Assembly (NCBI GenBank): GCA_014607495.2
Contig: CP053163.1
Span: forward strand, 5,126,716 to 5,190,715
Reading direction: 5' to 3'
Source of the DNA: Carposina sasakii
Lineage: Eukaryota > Arthropoda > Insecta > Lepidoptera > Carposinidae
Length of the DNA: 64,000 nucleotides
The number at the start of each line of letters is the position of its first letter. Position 1 is the stretch's first letter. Positions 11,439 to 24,900 of this stretch are shown piece after piece. The translations under genes and the position numbers were made by a program. The notes below the pieces were generated by a model, which saw only the letters and a program-made list of their open reading frames with translations, was not told where the DNA came from and made no database searches.

Positions 11439-12377
11439 AGAATTTTTTCCATTTTTTTATTAATAATTTTATAGTATAACTTATATAAATATTCAGGGAG
11501 GCTCCCATATAATAAAGGTAGTTTTTATAGATAACTAACTGATTCCAGTTACCGTGAGAGTTTCGGGAAATCCCTTCTTAGTGGCCCTCGTCACAAAAGG
11601 AGCCACCCACGGTCCAAATATCACGTTTCTAGTTTTAGCAGTTTTGCCTCGGCGGCGCGTTAATGGATCAGTTAGGACGTTCAGGACACGTTAATTTATA
11701 ATAATTTGTTACGGAACCCTTCGAGTCCGACTTGCTGTGTACCTACGTTCCTACTTACGTAAATACATAAGTTTTGTACTTTGCCTTCCAATATTTATAG
11801 GTAGTTACCGCAAAAAAGAAAGAACAAACAAAAGAATTAACCAAAAAACAAAAACATCAAGTACCTACTTACGTGTTAGTTGGTACCAGATTATAAATTA
11901 AGAAATATGTGCCTAGTACCTAGTAGGTAATATGTACCTAGTTAATTGTATGTCGGTACTTACCAGTAAAGGCATATTTCTGCGTTTTTGTCACTTCCAC
12001 AAAACACCACCTACTTAAAAATTGTTTTAGGTTGAAGAAAAAGACAATGAAGCCTTTTTGCTAACCCTATCATTTCTATTTAGGTAATATTTAAAGGGGT
12101 ATGTTCACGAAGTAGATAAGTCCTCGTATGATATCACATAACCTACACGTTACTTTTTTGTTAAACTAATAGATAGCACTTGTCTTACAAAAACAATTAA
12201 CTGATAAATAAGTGACGATTTAAGATAAATGATCTTTATATTCCTGCACTTTTAAATTTAAACTTCACTGTAACCAAAACAAATATCAAGTAAGGCTGAG
12301 GGGGCTATGCACGCTCTTATAACCAAAGAGACGCAGGTACCTACACAACAGGGAGGATACACTGACACTTTAGTATG
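11439..12377. other. Non-coding stretch
   Basis: I see no gene. Short TACCTA/TAGGTA words are dense around 11740-11960. Confidence 0.4.
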
Positions 12378-12385
12378 GTGTAAGA

Positions 12386-12568
12386 CCGGGGTTCCCAAAC
12401 TTTTTTTCTCAGACACCTTTCAAGAGTTAACTCGTTCTGGTGGACCCTCTACAGGCCTACACCACATACGAATTAATTGTGAAACCCGTTTTTTCACGCC
12501 AACGCAGAACCCCATCGAGTCTTTTGTGGACCCCTGGGGGTTAACCTGGACCATTTTGGGAACCACTG
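12386..12568. mobile_element. hAT-type MITE with exact 8-bp target duplication
   Basis: Ends ccggggttcccaaac and ttttgggaaccactg are inverted repeats of the hAT kind. The element is flanked by gtgtaaga on both sides (12378-12385 and 12569-12576), an exact 8-bp duplication. The 183-bp element accounts for the central part of the open frame at 12307-12597, so that frame is not a gene. Confidence 0.8.
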
Positions 12569-12576
12569 GTGTAAGA

Positions 12577-13844
12577 CCATTGGTCTTTATGGGTTAAGTT
12601 GTAGGCATTGAAATTATTGTAATTTAATTAAATTTATAATTTAATTGATTTCGTATGTATTATAATATTTGTAATATGAGTGTATACCTACCCGAAATAA
12701 ATGAATTATTACATATTAATATTGTGTCATTTTAAGTAAGATCGATGACAATACAATAGCATATTCCAAGATCTAAATATGGAAGCCTAGGATGGTTCTA
12801 AAGGTAATCTCTCTTTTTGGAAATCGGTAAAAAAAAATTAAACAATGAATGTTAAGAAATATATGTTAAAAAAATGTCAAGTATGTTAATGTAACTTTAT
12901 TAACAACATATACAAACTTTGTCCAGATTATTAATTAGTTAATCAGCTAGGTATTCAAATAAGAAGGTAGGTAATAGATATGTAGACATGGAGATATGAA
13001 ATTAACTTAGTTAAGTTACTTTAACACTATAATGTGGTCCATTCCGGCAGTCACACTTAAATGTAAACGTAAATTTAGTCCTACCTCTCTTTTTCTCTCT
13101 CAGCCATTTATGTTTAGAACGGAGAGATAGACCTGACCAAGATTAGATTTAGGTTTGAGTGTGACTAGACCCATAATCCACGAGAATACCTATGGTATGG
13201 GAAGCCCGGTGATATTTTTAGATGACAAATCAAGTGCCATCGTCCCCGGTTCGATACGTCATCTTTGAACTTATGGATAATCAGGTGAAATAAAATTGTG
13301 GATATAGAATGTAGATCTTTTTGAAGAATGAGAAGATCTTATTGCTATGTTATTAATAAAGGCATCAGTCTACGATATGTATAATGGTAATCTTAGGAAG
13401 ATGAATACAAATACTTATTGTCTTCAATTAGTTTACATTCAATTTGATACATATAATAATAATCATTAGGGTCACTAGTTGTATTCATGAATAAGGTAGA
13501 ATAAATAGCATGATGTCAAACATGGAGATATAAAGCGAAATTAAACGCTTAATTTGTCGTACGTTGTAAAAACTCATATATGGTGCTATATCAACATACC
13601 ACCAGCGAGTCAGCTTTAAATACCTTAAGAAACGTTTACGTTACCTACCTCTCTTCAGGCGTTACTATTTTAAATCCTCTTATGTCCAAATTGATATTTT
13701 CGGAAAGTGCTTTATTTTACCCTGGAGCGAGATGAGTAGATCCTGTATAAATATCTTTAGATTATTAGTATGTTTAAGTTCGTTTTACAAGTTGCGCGGA
13801 AAATAAAGCACACCTAGTATTTAGTATACGTACGTGTCATTTTG
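12577..13844. other. Non-coding stretch
   Basis: AT-rich; I see no gene, RNA or repeat pair to support. Confidence 0.4.
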
Positions 13845-14210
13845 TGCTGATGCGGGCTTCACGAGAATACATCAGCCCCCCTAGCATAACCACGCATTGT
13901 GGATATCGTATCGTACGATATCGTATCGTCTCCATACAAAATTCAACATGGCGGCTATATGTATCGTATTTTGACAGGCTAAATGTCGATAAATCGGTTT
14001 ATCATAACGTGTATCGCAGGTCATGCTACTTGTGCAGCTGCATCTCTTTCCTTGCATATCGTGAAAGCCGAATGGACCTCGGACATTCTCTCAGGCGATT
14101 AGCTAGCAACTTGTCACTGATCATTTACATCTGTAGCCACATTTCTTAACGCGGGATCTCATTTATGATCCAGCAGTTTTGGCTACCCCATTTCGGGAAG
14201 ACAGCCGTGT
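13845..14210. mobile_element. Repeat family C copy, split by a family D insertion
   Basis: Family C words (gatgcgggcttcac.agaatacatcag ... ctcaggcgattagctagcaacttgtcactgatc) also occur at 17768-17870, 37717-37960 and 46628-46750. Here they are split by 13873-14036, a copy of family D (ctagcataaccacgcattgtggatatcgtatcg ... catgctact), which also occurs in reverse near 38724-38880 and directly at 63340-63490. The class of both families is unknown to me. Confidence 0.55.
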
Positions 14211-15390
14211 CTGGTACTATACCACTTATTTCTTAGTTGCAGCGCGTTAGTAAACCACCCTTTAATAGAAAGATAGAAAAACATTACAATAGACTTTTTT
14301 ACTATTGACAAAATGTAAAACAATAAAAATATTGGCTGACTAGCACAGATGTTAAACGCAAGAATATTCTTAACAATGATTTTTATGCCCTCCCCGTTGT
14401 TTTGGGTTTCTCAAGACAAAGGCTCATTTTATGTAACTTTTAGAAAATCATTGATACAATGAACAGATTGGTATGCAGCAGTAAAGGGTATGACAAGGAA
14501 CTATCGTAGCTTGCAAACGAAAAAAATTTTAGAATCGTGTCAGCGGCGCCTTGGTTGATAGTACCTATAGGTATATCTTTAGAAAGGTAAGTTTTTTTAC
14601 AGTAAAAATCAAACAGGTAGATGTCGTAAGCTATGAAAATCTATAGTGAAAATCCTTTTTTACATTCGTAATAATCTCAATATTTATCAAAGCCAACTTT
14701 TTACCAATAAACAGATAGGCATGAACGTATAAAGAATAATAATAATTGTTCTTTATACGTTGATGCAATCTTCCATTAACAGGGTTGCCATAAATTAATT
14801 GGAGCAAGTGAGACGGTACCCATACTCTACCTAGCTTTTTTTAACTTTACCTAGGTTTATAAGATAAGTACATACACTCTGGCTCTACCTTAGATCGCTC
14901 GCTCACGTGTAATTATGCCTAGGCATTAGGTACAAACTGTTCTTAAGGCGAGGTTAGTACCTAGTGGATAAGCGAGAAACACCTTTCGCTAGAACAAATT
15001 GTTTTGGTATTTACAACGATATCGATATCGATCTTGAAAATAATACTCAACATACTTAAAGATATTGTCTAAGGAATGTGCTAATTCGTTACACGATAGT
15101 GTATACTTTGCTCGATCAAAAATTATCTCAAAAAAGCTCAATGTAAAATCTAAAACAAATAGTTTGATAATAAAATGTCTGACTTTCCAATCAATTTTTA
15201 TATAGAAATGTCCCTTTTTAATTACTACAGGGAACCTGCTAAAATTTAGGTTTCACTTCATTCATAAAATTATATTTTATTTATACTAGGCAAAAGCTAT
15301 TCACAGTTTATTTGACTGATATTCCATGCATTTTGCAGTCAAGTATAACGAGGTTGTAACCTTATGCGCGGTTTATTAGTAGTTGAGATA
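14211..15390. other. Non-coding stretch
   Basis: I see no gene. A perfect 13-bp stem (aacgtataaagaa / ttctttatacgtt, 14724-14762) encloses a taataataatt loop. Confidence 0.4.
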
Positions 15391-15576
15391 GGCCCCCTTA
15401 TTACCTAACTAGCAAAAGCGATAGCGAAAATCGTACAAAAATCGCTGATTGCTTGTCAAATTCGTATTAGGTAAAATGTATTTCAAAGGAACTTTGACAT
15501 TTCAAGGCAAATATTGTACAATTTTCACTATGGCTTTGCTTCGGCTTTGCTATTGCTTTTTTACGTAATCACGGGG
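15391..15576. mobile_element. MITE family 'ccccttattacctaac', copy 1
   Basis: Ends ggcccccttattacctaact and cttttttacgtaatcacgggg are imperfect inverted repeats with a self-complementary interior (gcgatagcgaaaatcgtac vs gtacaattttcactatgg). Two further copies lie inside the adjacent P450 gene. Confidence 0.6.
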
Positions 15577-15909
15577 AGGATCGGTTCATATCTGACGCAA
15601 GATGCATCGAGCGTATCTCCGTACAGGCAAACGCACTAACGCATCATCGGTTGAGTGTGAAAGGTTGAATGTTTTGTCCTCATTTTGCCATATATTTGCC
15701 TGTTCTGACGTAACGCGACCAACAAATGCACGACGCATCTTCTGTCAGATATGAACTCACCCTAAATGTATAGCTGTATAATGCAACATGCTAACACCAA
15801 ATGTTTGACACCCCATACAGTATACACGATGAGATCTCACCAACTCGTGTGCGAGCGACCTAATCCGCCATATTTTTGTAGTATTCAAGATTGATCAATG
15901 ATTTTTTTG

Positions 15910-18900
15910 TCATAAAAAGCTGAGTCGCACTCTGGAATCTGTAGGATGCAACGTCATGGGACTGCAGGGATCCGCATCGAAAGGTCCACTTCGTTTCTCC
16001 GAATGTACGGAATCTATGCGCACATGTTGCAACAATTTGAATAGACAGCACTTCATTTGGATCATGGCGAAGCGTTTACCTGTAAAAAAGAGCGGTATAA
16101 GAGTCTGAAATAAGGGCAGCCTTCATGGTCCTCTTTCCCTACACAGCTGTTTAGATTGGACCATTTTTTTAGATGGTGCAGCTTTTTCGCAAGCTATTAT
16201 AGAGATGTCGTTGAAGATGAAAAATTCTTTTAAGGCCTATGCGGATGTCATTCAATAAAAGTGTAAAAATAAAAATAAGTTGAATTTACTATAACTACTT
16301 ATACCTAAGCGAGGTATGCTATGGAAGTATACTCAATTCATGAACATGATATTATTATTAGGGATCGCAAAATAATTTATCTTCGGCTCTAGAAAAGCTA
16401 AAGATATGTAAAATAGACAGAGAAATAGACATAAATACGTAATTATCTCGACTCATCATTTATCATGGAGGGTAGGTACTAGTCCAGTGAATAGAGGAGT
16501 TTTACCTTGCAAACGGTCCGGTAGTTCTGAATTTTTTGATATGTTGTCTAGGATGGTTAGTGAGTGTTTAAAATGCACAATTCTACCCTTCGCGCCGGCC
16601 ACCATATTGAAAAAAACGACAGCTTTTTAAATATTATGATAATTATTTTCCTAGAAGAGGCCACAACTGAATTAAGCGTTCTAAAGTTCGAAGATTGACA
16701 AATTTCCAAAAAAATCGTCTTTTTTATTTTTAAATGGTGAGTATAGCTGTAAATATTGGTCCTAGAGATAAAATTTATAAGAGTAGGTCAAAGGAAATTT
16801 CATAACATACACCATGCCATAACTCTTTTCTAGCTAAAATGCACCTAAGCAAAATTATGACCAAAAATGTAAAAAAGCTGCCGGTTTTTTCAATATGGCG
16901 GTGGGCGCGGTGGGGGCATTTTAAACCCTCACTAATCATCCTAGACAACATATTAAAAATCCAGAACTACCGGACCGTTTGTAAGGTAAACCCCCATTTT
17001 TAGTCTCTCACTGTATTATACCTGCCTACAGACATCTAACTCAATATATGCATTAAATATTGCATTGTAAAACAGCTCAGGTAGGTCCAATGTAAACTGT
17101 CATTTGATAACATGTTGCGCAAACAGCTAATGATGAACTGACTACAGTGCGTTTCACCGTATATTTCCATTGGATGATGGCGCTAGTTACTATGTATATG
17201 ACCACATTTTCAGATTCACTGTATACAAAAAATTTAGTTCCGGAATGAGGCATAGGAACTATTTTATGAAACGGTCGACTCTACCTACTCACTGCACACT
17301 TCCAGTCATCAAGATCAAGTTTCGAGCAATACTGAGATACGTTACAAAATGTTACCGTCAACAAATTCCAACGACCACAGCTCTCTGTTTACATAGGTAG
17401 GTACATATTATACAAACCCTGTTCCCGAATCGGCCCCCTTATTACCTAACTAGCAAACGCAAAGCGATAGCGAAAATTGTACAAAAATCGCTGATTGTTT
17501 GTCAAATTCGTATTACGTAAAATGAATTTCAAAGGAACTTTGACATTTCAAGGCGAATATTCTACAATTTTCGCTATCGCTTTGCTTCGGCTTTGCTATT
17601 GCTTTTACGTAATCAGGGGACGTGTTCCCGAATCGGGGCAGCCAGAACTGCAAGATTATAAAGAAGGTCCATCGGGGAAAGTTTTCTATAGCTGAGACAG
17701 TTTTACATTATCATTGACAAGTTTCTAGGTTATTGTCGACTCTTACGACATTCACGGAAGGAGATGCAGGAGCTTCACTAGAATACATCAGCGGCATCTT
17801 TTTCCGTGCATGCAACTTGATCTAGCAACTTGTCACTGATCTTTTACATCTGGCCCCGCCATTATTCTGCAGTTATGTTATAGTCTAAGAGACGAAGATG
17901 TAGTTGAAAGAAAATTAAATTAAATTAATTAAATTAAAAATATCTAAGAACACTTTTCGACAGGCCAGTCACAATAGGCATATTTGTTTCAAAATTACCT
18001 ACATTTGATAAAAAAATATTTCTCATCGAGTTATCAGATCGGTGAAGGTCTTCACGGTCTCCTCTACTATTACATACTGTGAAGGTACCTATAAGTTTTT
18101 TTTTTTAGTGAAGTTCATAAATAGATGTACCTAACGTTAACCTGCCAACTCCTTATCTGTAAATGGAGAAAGGGGACAGTAGTGCGTCACAGTATGTAGG
18201 TATGTATAAACACTCTTTTTGAAGCAGTTAAGTACTTTCTGTTATCCTTTGGTGCTGGACCAAACTAATATTACCTACAGTGCAGCGAGGGCCTGAGGCA
18301 TTAAAGAAAACAATAAAGCTCCACTGTAGGTACCCCCAAATAAAACAAACCCCTTCCACCCCGCGCACGAAAAACCAAATTGGGGTGTTTTACTACCGTT
18401 TTACTAGCGAAGTTCTTTTGTGTTCACCTAGCCTAGTAGCCTAAGCCTACCTACATAATGAAATTACAATTATCATTACCTGGCCTAAAAACTTACTTGC
18501 GATGAATTTTCGGTATTTATGTTTTAGAATGTTATACATATTTATATGTGCCTAATGTTATAAAAATGTGGGCGAAGGGTTCCGTACCATTGACTAGGGA
18601 AACAACAGTAGACTTCATATTGTACCTTTTTTTAGTTTTTTGTATTACCCACCCTTAATTTTTTTTTTTTTTGTATTTATTACTAAAGTAAAACACAACT
18701 GAGTATTATGTGATATTTAAGACATTATTGATCTCGCTAATTTGTTGTATGGAATTAACCCCCTTAAAATTTATTTTATTTTGTTTTTATTATTTATTGT
18801 TATAGCAGCAACAATAATACATAATTTGTGGAAATTTCAACTATCTAGCTATCGCGGTTCTTAAGATACGGCCTGTCCCCGTATGATGAATTTGGTGAGA

Positions 18901-21900
18901 GCGGGATGATCATCATACGATAAACTAAGGTATGGGGACGGACGGACGGTACGAATGATCGCTGATAGAAGTGGTTTGACGGAAACACTTGCCTTGTCTA
19001 GACGGACGTTTAAAAGTGAGACATCTCGACGACGAACGGACGGACGAATGAACTGACAGACAGACAGTGAAGTCTTAGTAATAGGATCACGTTTTTTACC
19101 CTTTGGGTACGGAACCCTAAAAACTAGATGTAATTTAACGTAACGTTGTATTTTTTGTCTACAGAAGCATCCCTAATCAGAATATGACAGTCTTACCTAT
19201 ACAATACCGTGGTCCATCTCCAAAAGGCATATAAACCCCTGGAGGGGGCTGAGGGTTTCCGTCAGACCAGCGCTCAGGGACGAAGTCATCCGGGTTCTCG
19301 AAGTACTAAAAATATACATCACAATTTGCATGAACCAGGAATATCATAACGTATAAAAAATAAAATTGAATAGATACCTGAGATGTACTTTTTGCTTATA
19401 GGTAACTAATGGGAGTCACGTATTTGTTTTTCCTGGTATTTATTTGAATAACAAGTACAGTACAGAACAACAACAACAATCTGTCTTTTTTATTGTGATG
19501 ATACATTAAGAGCCTTATAAAAAAAATTGTATAAACCATGCCCTTACTGTTATGTGCTACTAATAAACCACACGTAAAGTTACATTCTGGTTATACATGA
19601 CTTTTAACAGCAAAATATGTGGAATATCTGTCAAATTTAACTATGTGTAGCTTGTATACTAATAGGTTTAAAGCTTTGAAAGTCGTATCAAATAGATATG
19701 TAAATTTACATGCGCTTTATTAGTACCATAGTAGGTTAGTATTTTGAAATAGATGAGCTAGAAACTGCATTTTCAAAAACTACTTCGATATGGATCAATC
19801 GGTGGACTATGAAATACTTTACTTTACTGCGGCTTTTCACCGCATCCAAACTAATGTATTTCATAGTTCCCGTGGACGAAGATGGAACTAATATTTTTAT
19901 AGAAATTAGTTACACGTTTCTAGACAGGACATGAAGCAACTAGCGCCGCAGAAAATGTGCACTCTATCTAACAATAGCCACAGTGGATCGGATTAGCAGT
20001 GTTAGCACTTGCGGATCGATGGGACCTAAGTTCGTTACTCACGTACGCCATCCTTTCAGCGTGCTAATTTTATTGACTGTGGGCCTTTTGTGGTCGAATT
20101 GTAGGTAAAACTGAGTAAAACCCGTAGAAATACTTTAGACTAGATGCCTTTACGGTAAATGTAGGAAAGACCAAGGGAAGAAGAACGCTAAGAAAGAAAG
20201 TCCACTTGGCATTAAAATTTCCTAGTCAATTTTAAAGCCAGCCAAAACGTTATATAAAAAACAGTGAATATATTAAAGACTTATACGGCCCCCTGATTAC
20301 GTAAAAGCAATAGCAAAGCCGAAGCAAAGCAATAGCGAAAATTGTACAATATTCGCCTTGAAATGTCAAAGTTCCTTTGAAATTAATTTTACGTACCTAA
20401 TACAAATTTGACAAGCAATCAGCGATTTTTGTACAATTTTCGCTCTCGCTTTACTTTTGCTAGTTAGGTAATAAGGGGGCGGTGCTACCTACTAATACAT
20501 AATAATGCAAACATAATGCAATGCCCCGATCTGTATATTGCGCGTTAAAGTTACACCCCCGTTAACCACGACTTTTGACAGCAGAGTATTACGAAATATC
20601 CGAATTATATGTACCATGTTCTTTTTTTATTAGGAACTTTACCTAGGTCGCCAAATTACGGAAATATTACCTGTGCGTCTCTATGTATGCCCAATGTAGG
20701 GAACAGTACAATAGTGCCCTTTTCTACTGTAACATTGGAGTCTGGTACTTCGTAGTCCTTTGTACACAACCTTTGTATGGTCGGGAAAGGTGGGTACAGG
20801 CGGAGAGTTTCTGTGAACAAACAAATTGGAACTTTTTAATGTCGTAATTCTAATATTATAAATCTTAAAATTTTACATACATACATATATGTAGTTGGGA
20901 ATGCGGAGAAGGACATATGAGTTCAAATTCAATCATTAAAATTTATTCGACATGAAAGCATTAACACTCATTTGTCGATTGACTGTTTTTTCATATGTTA
21001 CTTTCTACATTCGCACCCCAAAATGAAACCGCTACCAACATGAAATGGAGGTAAATTTAAATAAGACAAAACAAAACAGAAAACCAATGTTTCGCAAAAA
21101 TTTCAATTTGGCAACGGTCCCCACCCCAAGGGGCGATTTGTTACGATCTGTCAAGCATAAGTCAGCGTTTCGGGGCTTTATAGCCACCAACGTGAACAGT
21201 TATGGTCGCCTAAAAACAAAACCCAGGAGAACTGCTAAAGTCAGTTCTTCCTTATGGCAAAACCAACATTAGGCACCAACATGACTCTACTATTACTGTT
21301 ACACTATTTCAGTGAAGTGTCATTGTTGGAAGAAGAAATAGCAAGAAATCTCCCAGCGACACTTCGCTTGGCATAATGCTATACCAGCATTACGAGTACT
21401 TACTAGGTTTAATGCGGCGTAGTACTCGTATTATACTGACGTTTGTACCTTGAATAACCATCTCCATATAAGTCAACTCCTGCAAATGCTCGTATCCAAT
21501 GCTTCCTCCATGCCTTCAGCAGCACTTCGAAGATCTCCTTCCTCATCTTCTTCTGCACCTCCGGATTGGCAGACAGCTCCATGAAGAGGAATGCCAGCGT
21601 CGATGACGTCGTCTCGAAGCCACCAAGAAAGATGATGAAGGCATTAGCTGCTATTATCATATCCGCTAAAAATTGAAAAATAATATTGTTATCTACCTAA
21701 ACATTCATATAATGATATACACGCATCAAATCCTCTTTCCCGAAAAGGTAGGATAGATTTAAATATACCTAAAAACTTGAATTTTTTATCCTCCAAACAA
21801 ACGAGGATTTCATTGCATATTTTTGGAAATTCATTAGCATACCGTATAGGTAGATACTTACTGATTTCTACATCATTTTCCTCGTCAATTTTGCTGTTGT

Positions 21901-24900
21901 TATTGCGATCATCACTCCTAAGAGCCATCATCATATCAATAAAATCACCTCGCTTTTCCTGGACACCTGAATTTTTAAGAACATTATCGAAGCCATATTA
22001 TTTATAAGTAGTTTATATAGCAGATAGGTAATACAACTTTATACTTTATATGAATGAATTTAGATTTGATTGAACAGCTTTGAAAATAAAGAGGATGTGT
22101 TAGCTAATTTCTTTTCTGTAAGTATTTAAAGTTAATCTAAAACAACTTCTAGCCTACAAATAAAAGAGCATGCAGGATGTTGTGTGAAAAATTATTTGGG
22201 TTCCGTGGAAATTGCGTGATAAACTCGATTTACGTTTGATATAGATGATGCAATTGTTAAATACCCAGAGAAAATTTTGTTTGTTCTCACCATTTTCTCT
22301 ATCACGTACCACGCAAGTGACGATGTTATAGAAGAAGTCGTGTGTCTTCCTCGGTATACACCGCATTCTCAGCAATAGGCCCAATGTTGGCCATAGCAAT
22401 AGAATAGCCCTGGAATTTATAAAATTCATGTCGCTTAATTTAGAAACAGAAGGATTAGACAAAGTAGCATTAGTTAGAGGTTCGTTATCAAAAATTTTGC
22501 TCCATTAGGAAGCCTTTATTCTCTATTATGTGCTATAGATGCACATCGGAAACAAATGTATGTAAATACAGCCCGCATAAATACAGTCCGCGCCGGGATC
22601 AGGGGGCGACTGCGCAAAAATTTTTAGATGGAACAAATTTTAAACGGGACTGTTGTTGTAGAAACTCTGTACGAAGCAATAATCATTTTATTAATTTTAC
22701 GGTATTTAGAAACATTTCAGCACGAGACAGATATTTCTTTTCATTCTGTCCTATTGAAGAAAGATTCAATATTTTTGCGAAATCGCCCCCAGGAGGGCAG
22801 AATTAACGTTGAACTTACTTTTGTAATACATTGGAAAAAGACATTTCGTAGAACGCATGAAGTGCCACAGCAAAGGGGTCATCGTCGTTATCCATCACGT
22901 TACTTTTGACACCAAAAGCACAAGGGACTATAGCATCGGCTGTGTAACCTCCGAATAACTTCTCCGAATCTACTTTTACATTCTGTTCTTTTTTGGGTGT
23001 ATTTCCTTTGTATTTTCCGTTCAAAGTCTCATCTTTATTTATTCGGTCCTTTATACGAACAGTGAAATCATTGGCTGTATTTACTATCAAAGGAAACATG
23101 CTACGAAGTTTATTTGGTCTGAAAAATTGATAAATAAGAGTTAATAGGTATTCATTTAGGACCGATTTGATAGGATATCTTATCTAGGTATCACAGGGAT
23201 AAAGTTAATGCTATCTCTATTTTGGTCAAACTTTAGAGAAAGACAGCATGTTTATCCTTCCAATTGGAAAAATTGGTCCTTATTCAAATTACTCATACTT
23301 TAGCATAAGTGTAACATTTACATCTGAAAACAAACTATTTATACTCGTACTGAACAACATACTTAGTGAAGTTGTGTTAAGTAGATAGCTTCAGAACCAA
23401 CTGTAATGTGGTTTTCAAGTTGCTAAAGCTATTTCCAAGTTTTCAAATGCAGTTTCATGCATCGAATGAATAGCTTTGTACTCAAATAGCTTCAGACAGA
23501 AGCATAGTCCATAGTCTATTCTGATTTTGTCTAGCGAAAAAAGATTCCGACTAGCCCAAGTACATATCGATATTAGCTATCAAGATTGTCAGAGTTCATT
23601 GCATTCTCAATATTTTGATTAAGTCGTTCTTGATTTTTTAAACGCCACCGCTTAATGTGAAAGTAGGTATTTGGCAATTTCCCTACTGCAGTAGCAGTCT
23701 TTTTCTCATGTTTCTAAACCTCGTCATTCTCAGTAATAAAAATTCACTGCTAGCATAGGTATACTAAATTCACTAGACGTTAGAACAATTAGATCATAGT
23801 ATTTAGGTACTCCCTGAATCTCACAGGCAAATAGCGCAAGCAGTTTTATTGGACGTTGTATTTAGTTTTAAGAACTGAATCTATTCTAATAAGAGTTTGT
23901 TTTTTATTTGAACGCGCCAATCTAGGGAACTACTGGTCCGATTTGAAAAATTCTTTTAGTGTTAAATATCCCATTAATCGAGGAAGGCTATAAGCTATAT
24001 AGCAACACGCCCCGGCTTCGCACGGTTGCAATGCCCCCTCACGCGGACGAAGTCGTGGGCGGCCGCTAGTAAATAATTAAATAAGTTCGATGCACTTACG
24101 AGAACGTCGGTGATATTTTATTTCTTAATCTCTTCCATTCGTTCCCTCTGAGGTAGAGAATGGAGCCCGCGAGAGGATCCACATCTTTATTGAAGTAGAA
24201 CCCTCGGTCTACGAAGTGCTGGAAGTCGTTAACGCAAATCCTCTTGATCAGATCTGGGTCGCAGACAACGAATGTTCGCTGGAAAATCTGATGGGTGCCT
24301 GGAAATATAGAAACACATGTTTTGGTAGTACGCAAGATATCCAAAGTTACATGAATATTGGAATTTGTTACATAAATCCATCTGGAATTGGTTAACAAAC
24401 ATTAATTTTAAAGACACCCATATACAATTTTTTAAACTTTAGTTTTGTGGGTACCTACATTTGTACTTTGCGGATCAAACGAATACATAAATGCTTGCAA
24501 TAAAATTAGTTTTTTTATCGTTTCCCAGGGTTGGTCGCATAGAAAAAAAATTTAACGTATTAAAAGAACAACGTTGTCTTTTTACACATTTTCCCGTATA
24601 CGAATGAAACATGAGGTCAGTCTTTCTGTTACGAACAGTGCAGACTAAACGGTGCCAATTTCGAAAAAGAGTTTGATTGGGTCTGGCTACCAGTCTTTGA
24701 TTAACTACCAGATACCTACCTAAGTATAAGAAAATAGCGATATTATAACACTTTTAAAAACAGATTGACTAGGTAAAATAGGTAAACTTTTGCTGAAATC
24801 CTACTGTGGTAATTGCAGACATGTCCGTGGCGGTGCGCCCGATCCATGGCGAATGGATAGCTTCAGTAATATTATAACCGCGAAAGTTTGTAAGTACCTA

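Noticed and set aside
12307..12597. 96-codon open frame
   Set aside because: Most of it is the hAT MITE with its 8-bp duplications; no homology or splice context outside it.
14722..14764. Hairpin as a microRNA precursor
   Set aside because: The 13-bp stem is too short for a pre-miRNA and the loop is simple sequence.
24096..24417. Reading through upstream of P450 exon 2 with an internal Met as a separate start
   Set aside because: The acceptor at 24299 joins exon 1 in phase and the upstream residues have no P450 similarity.
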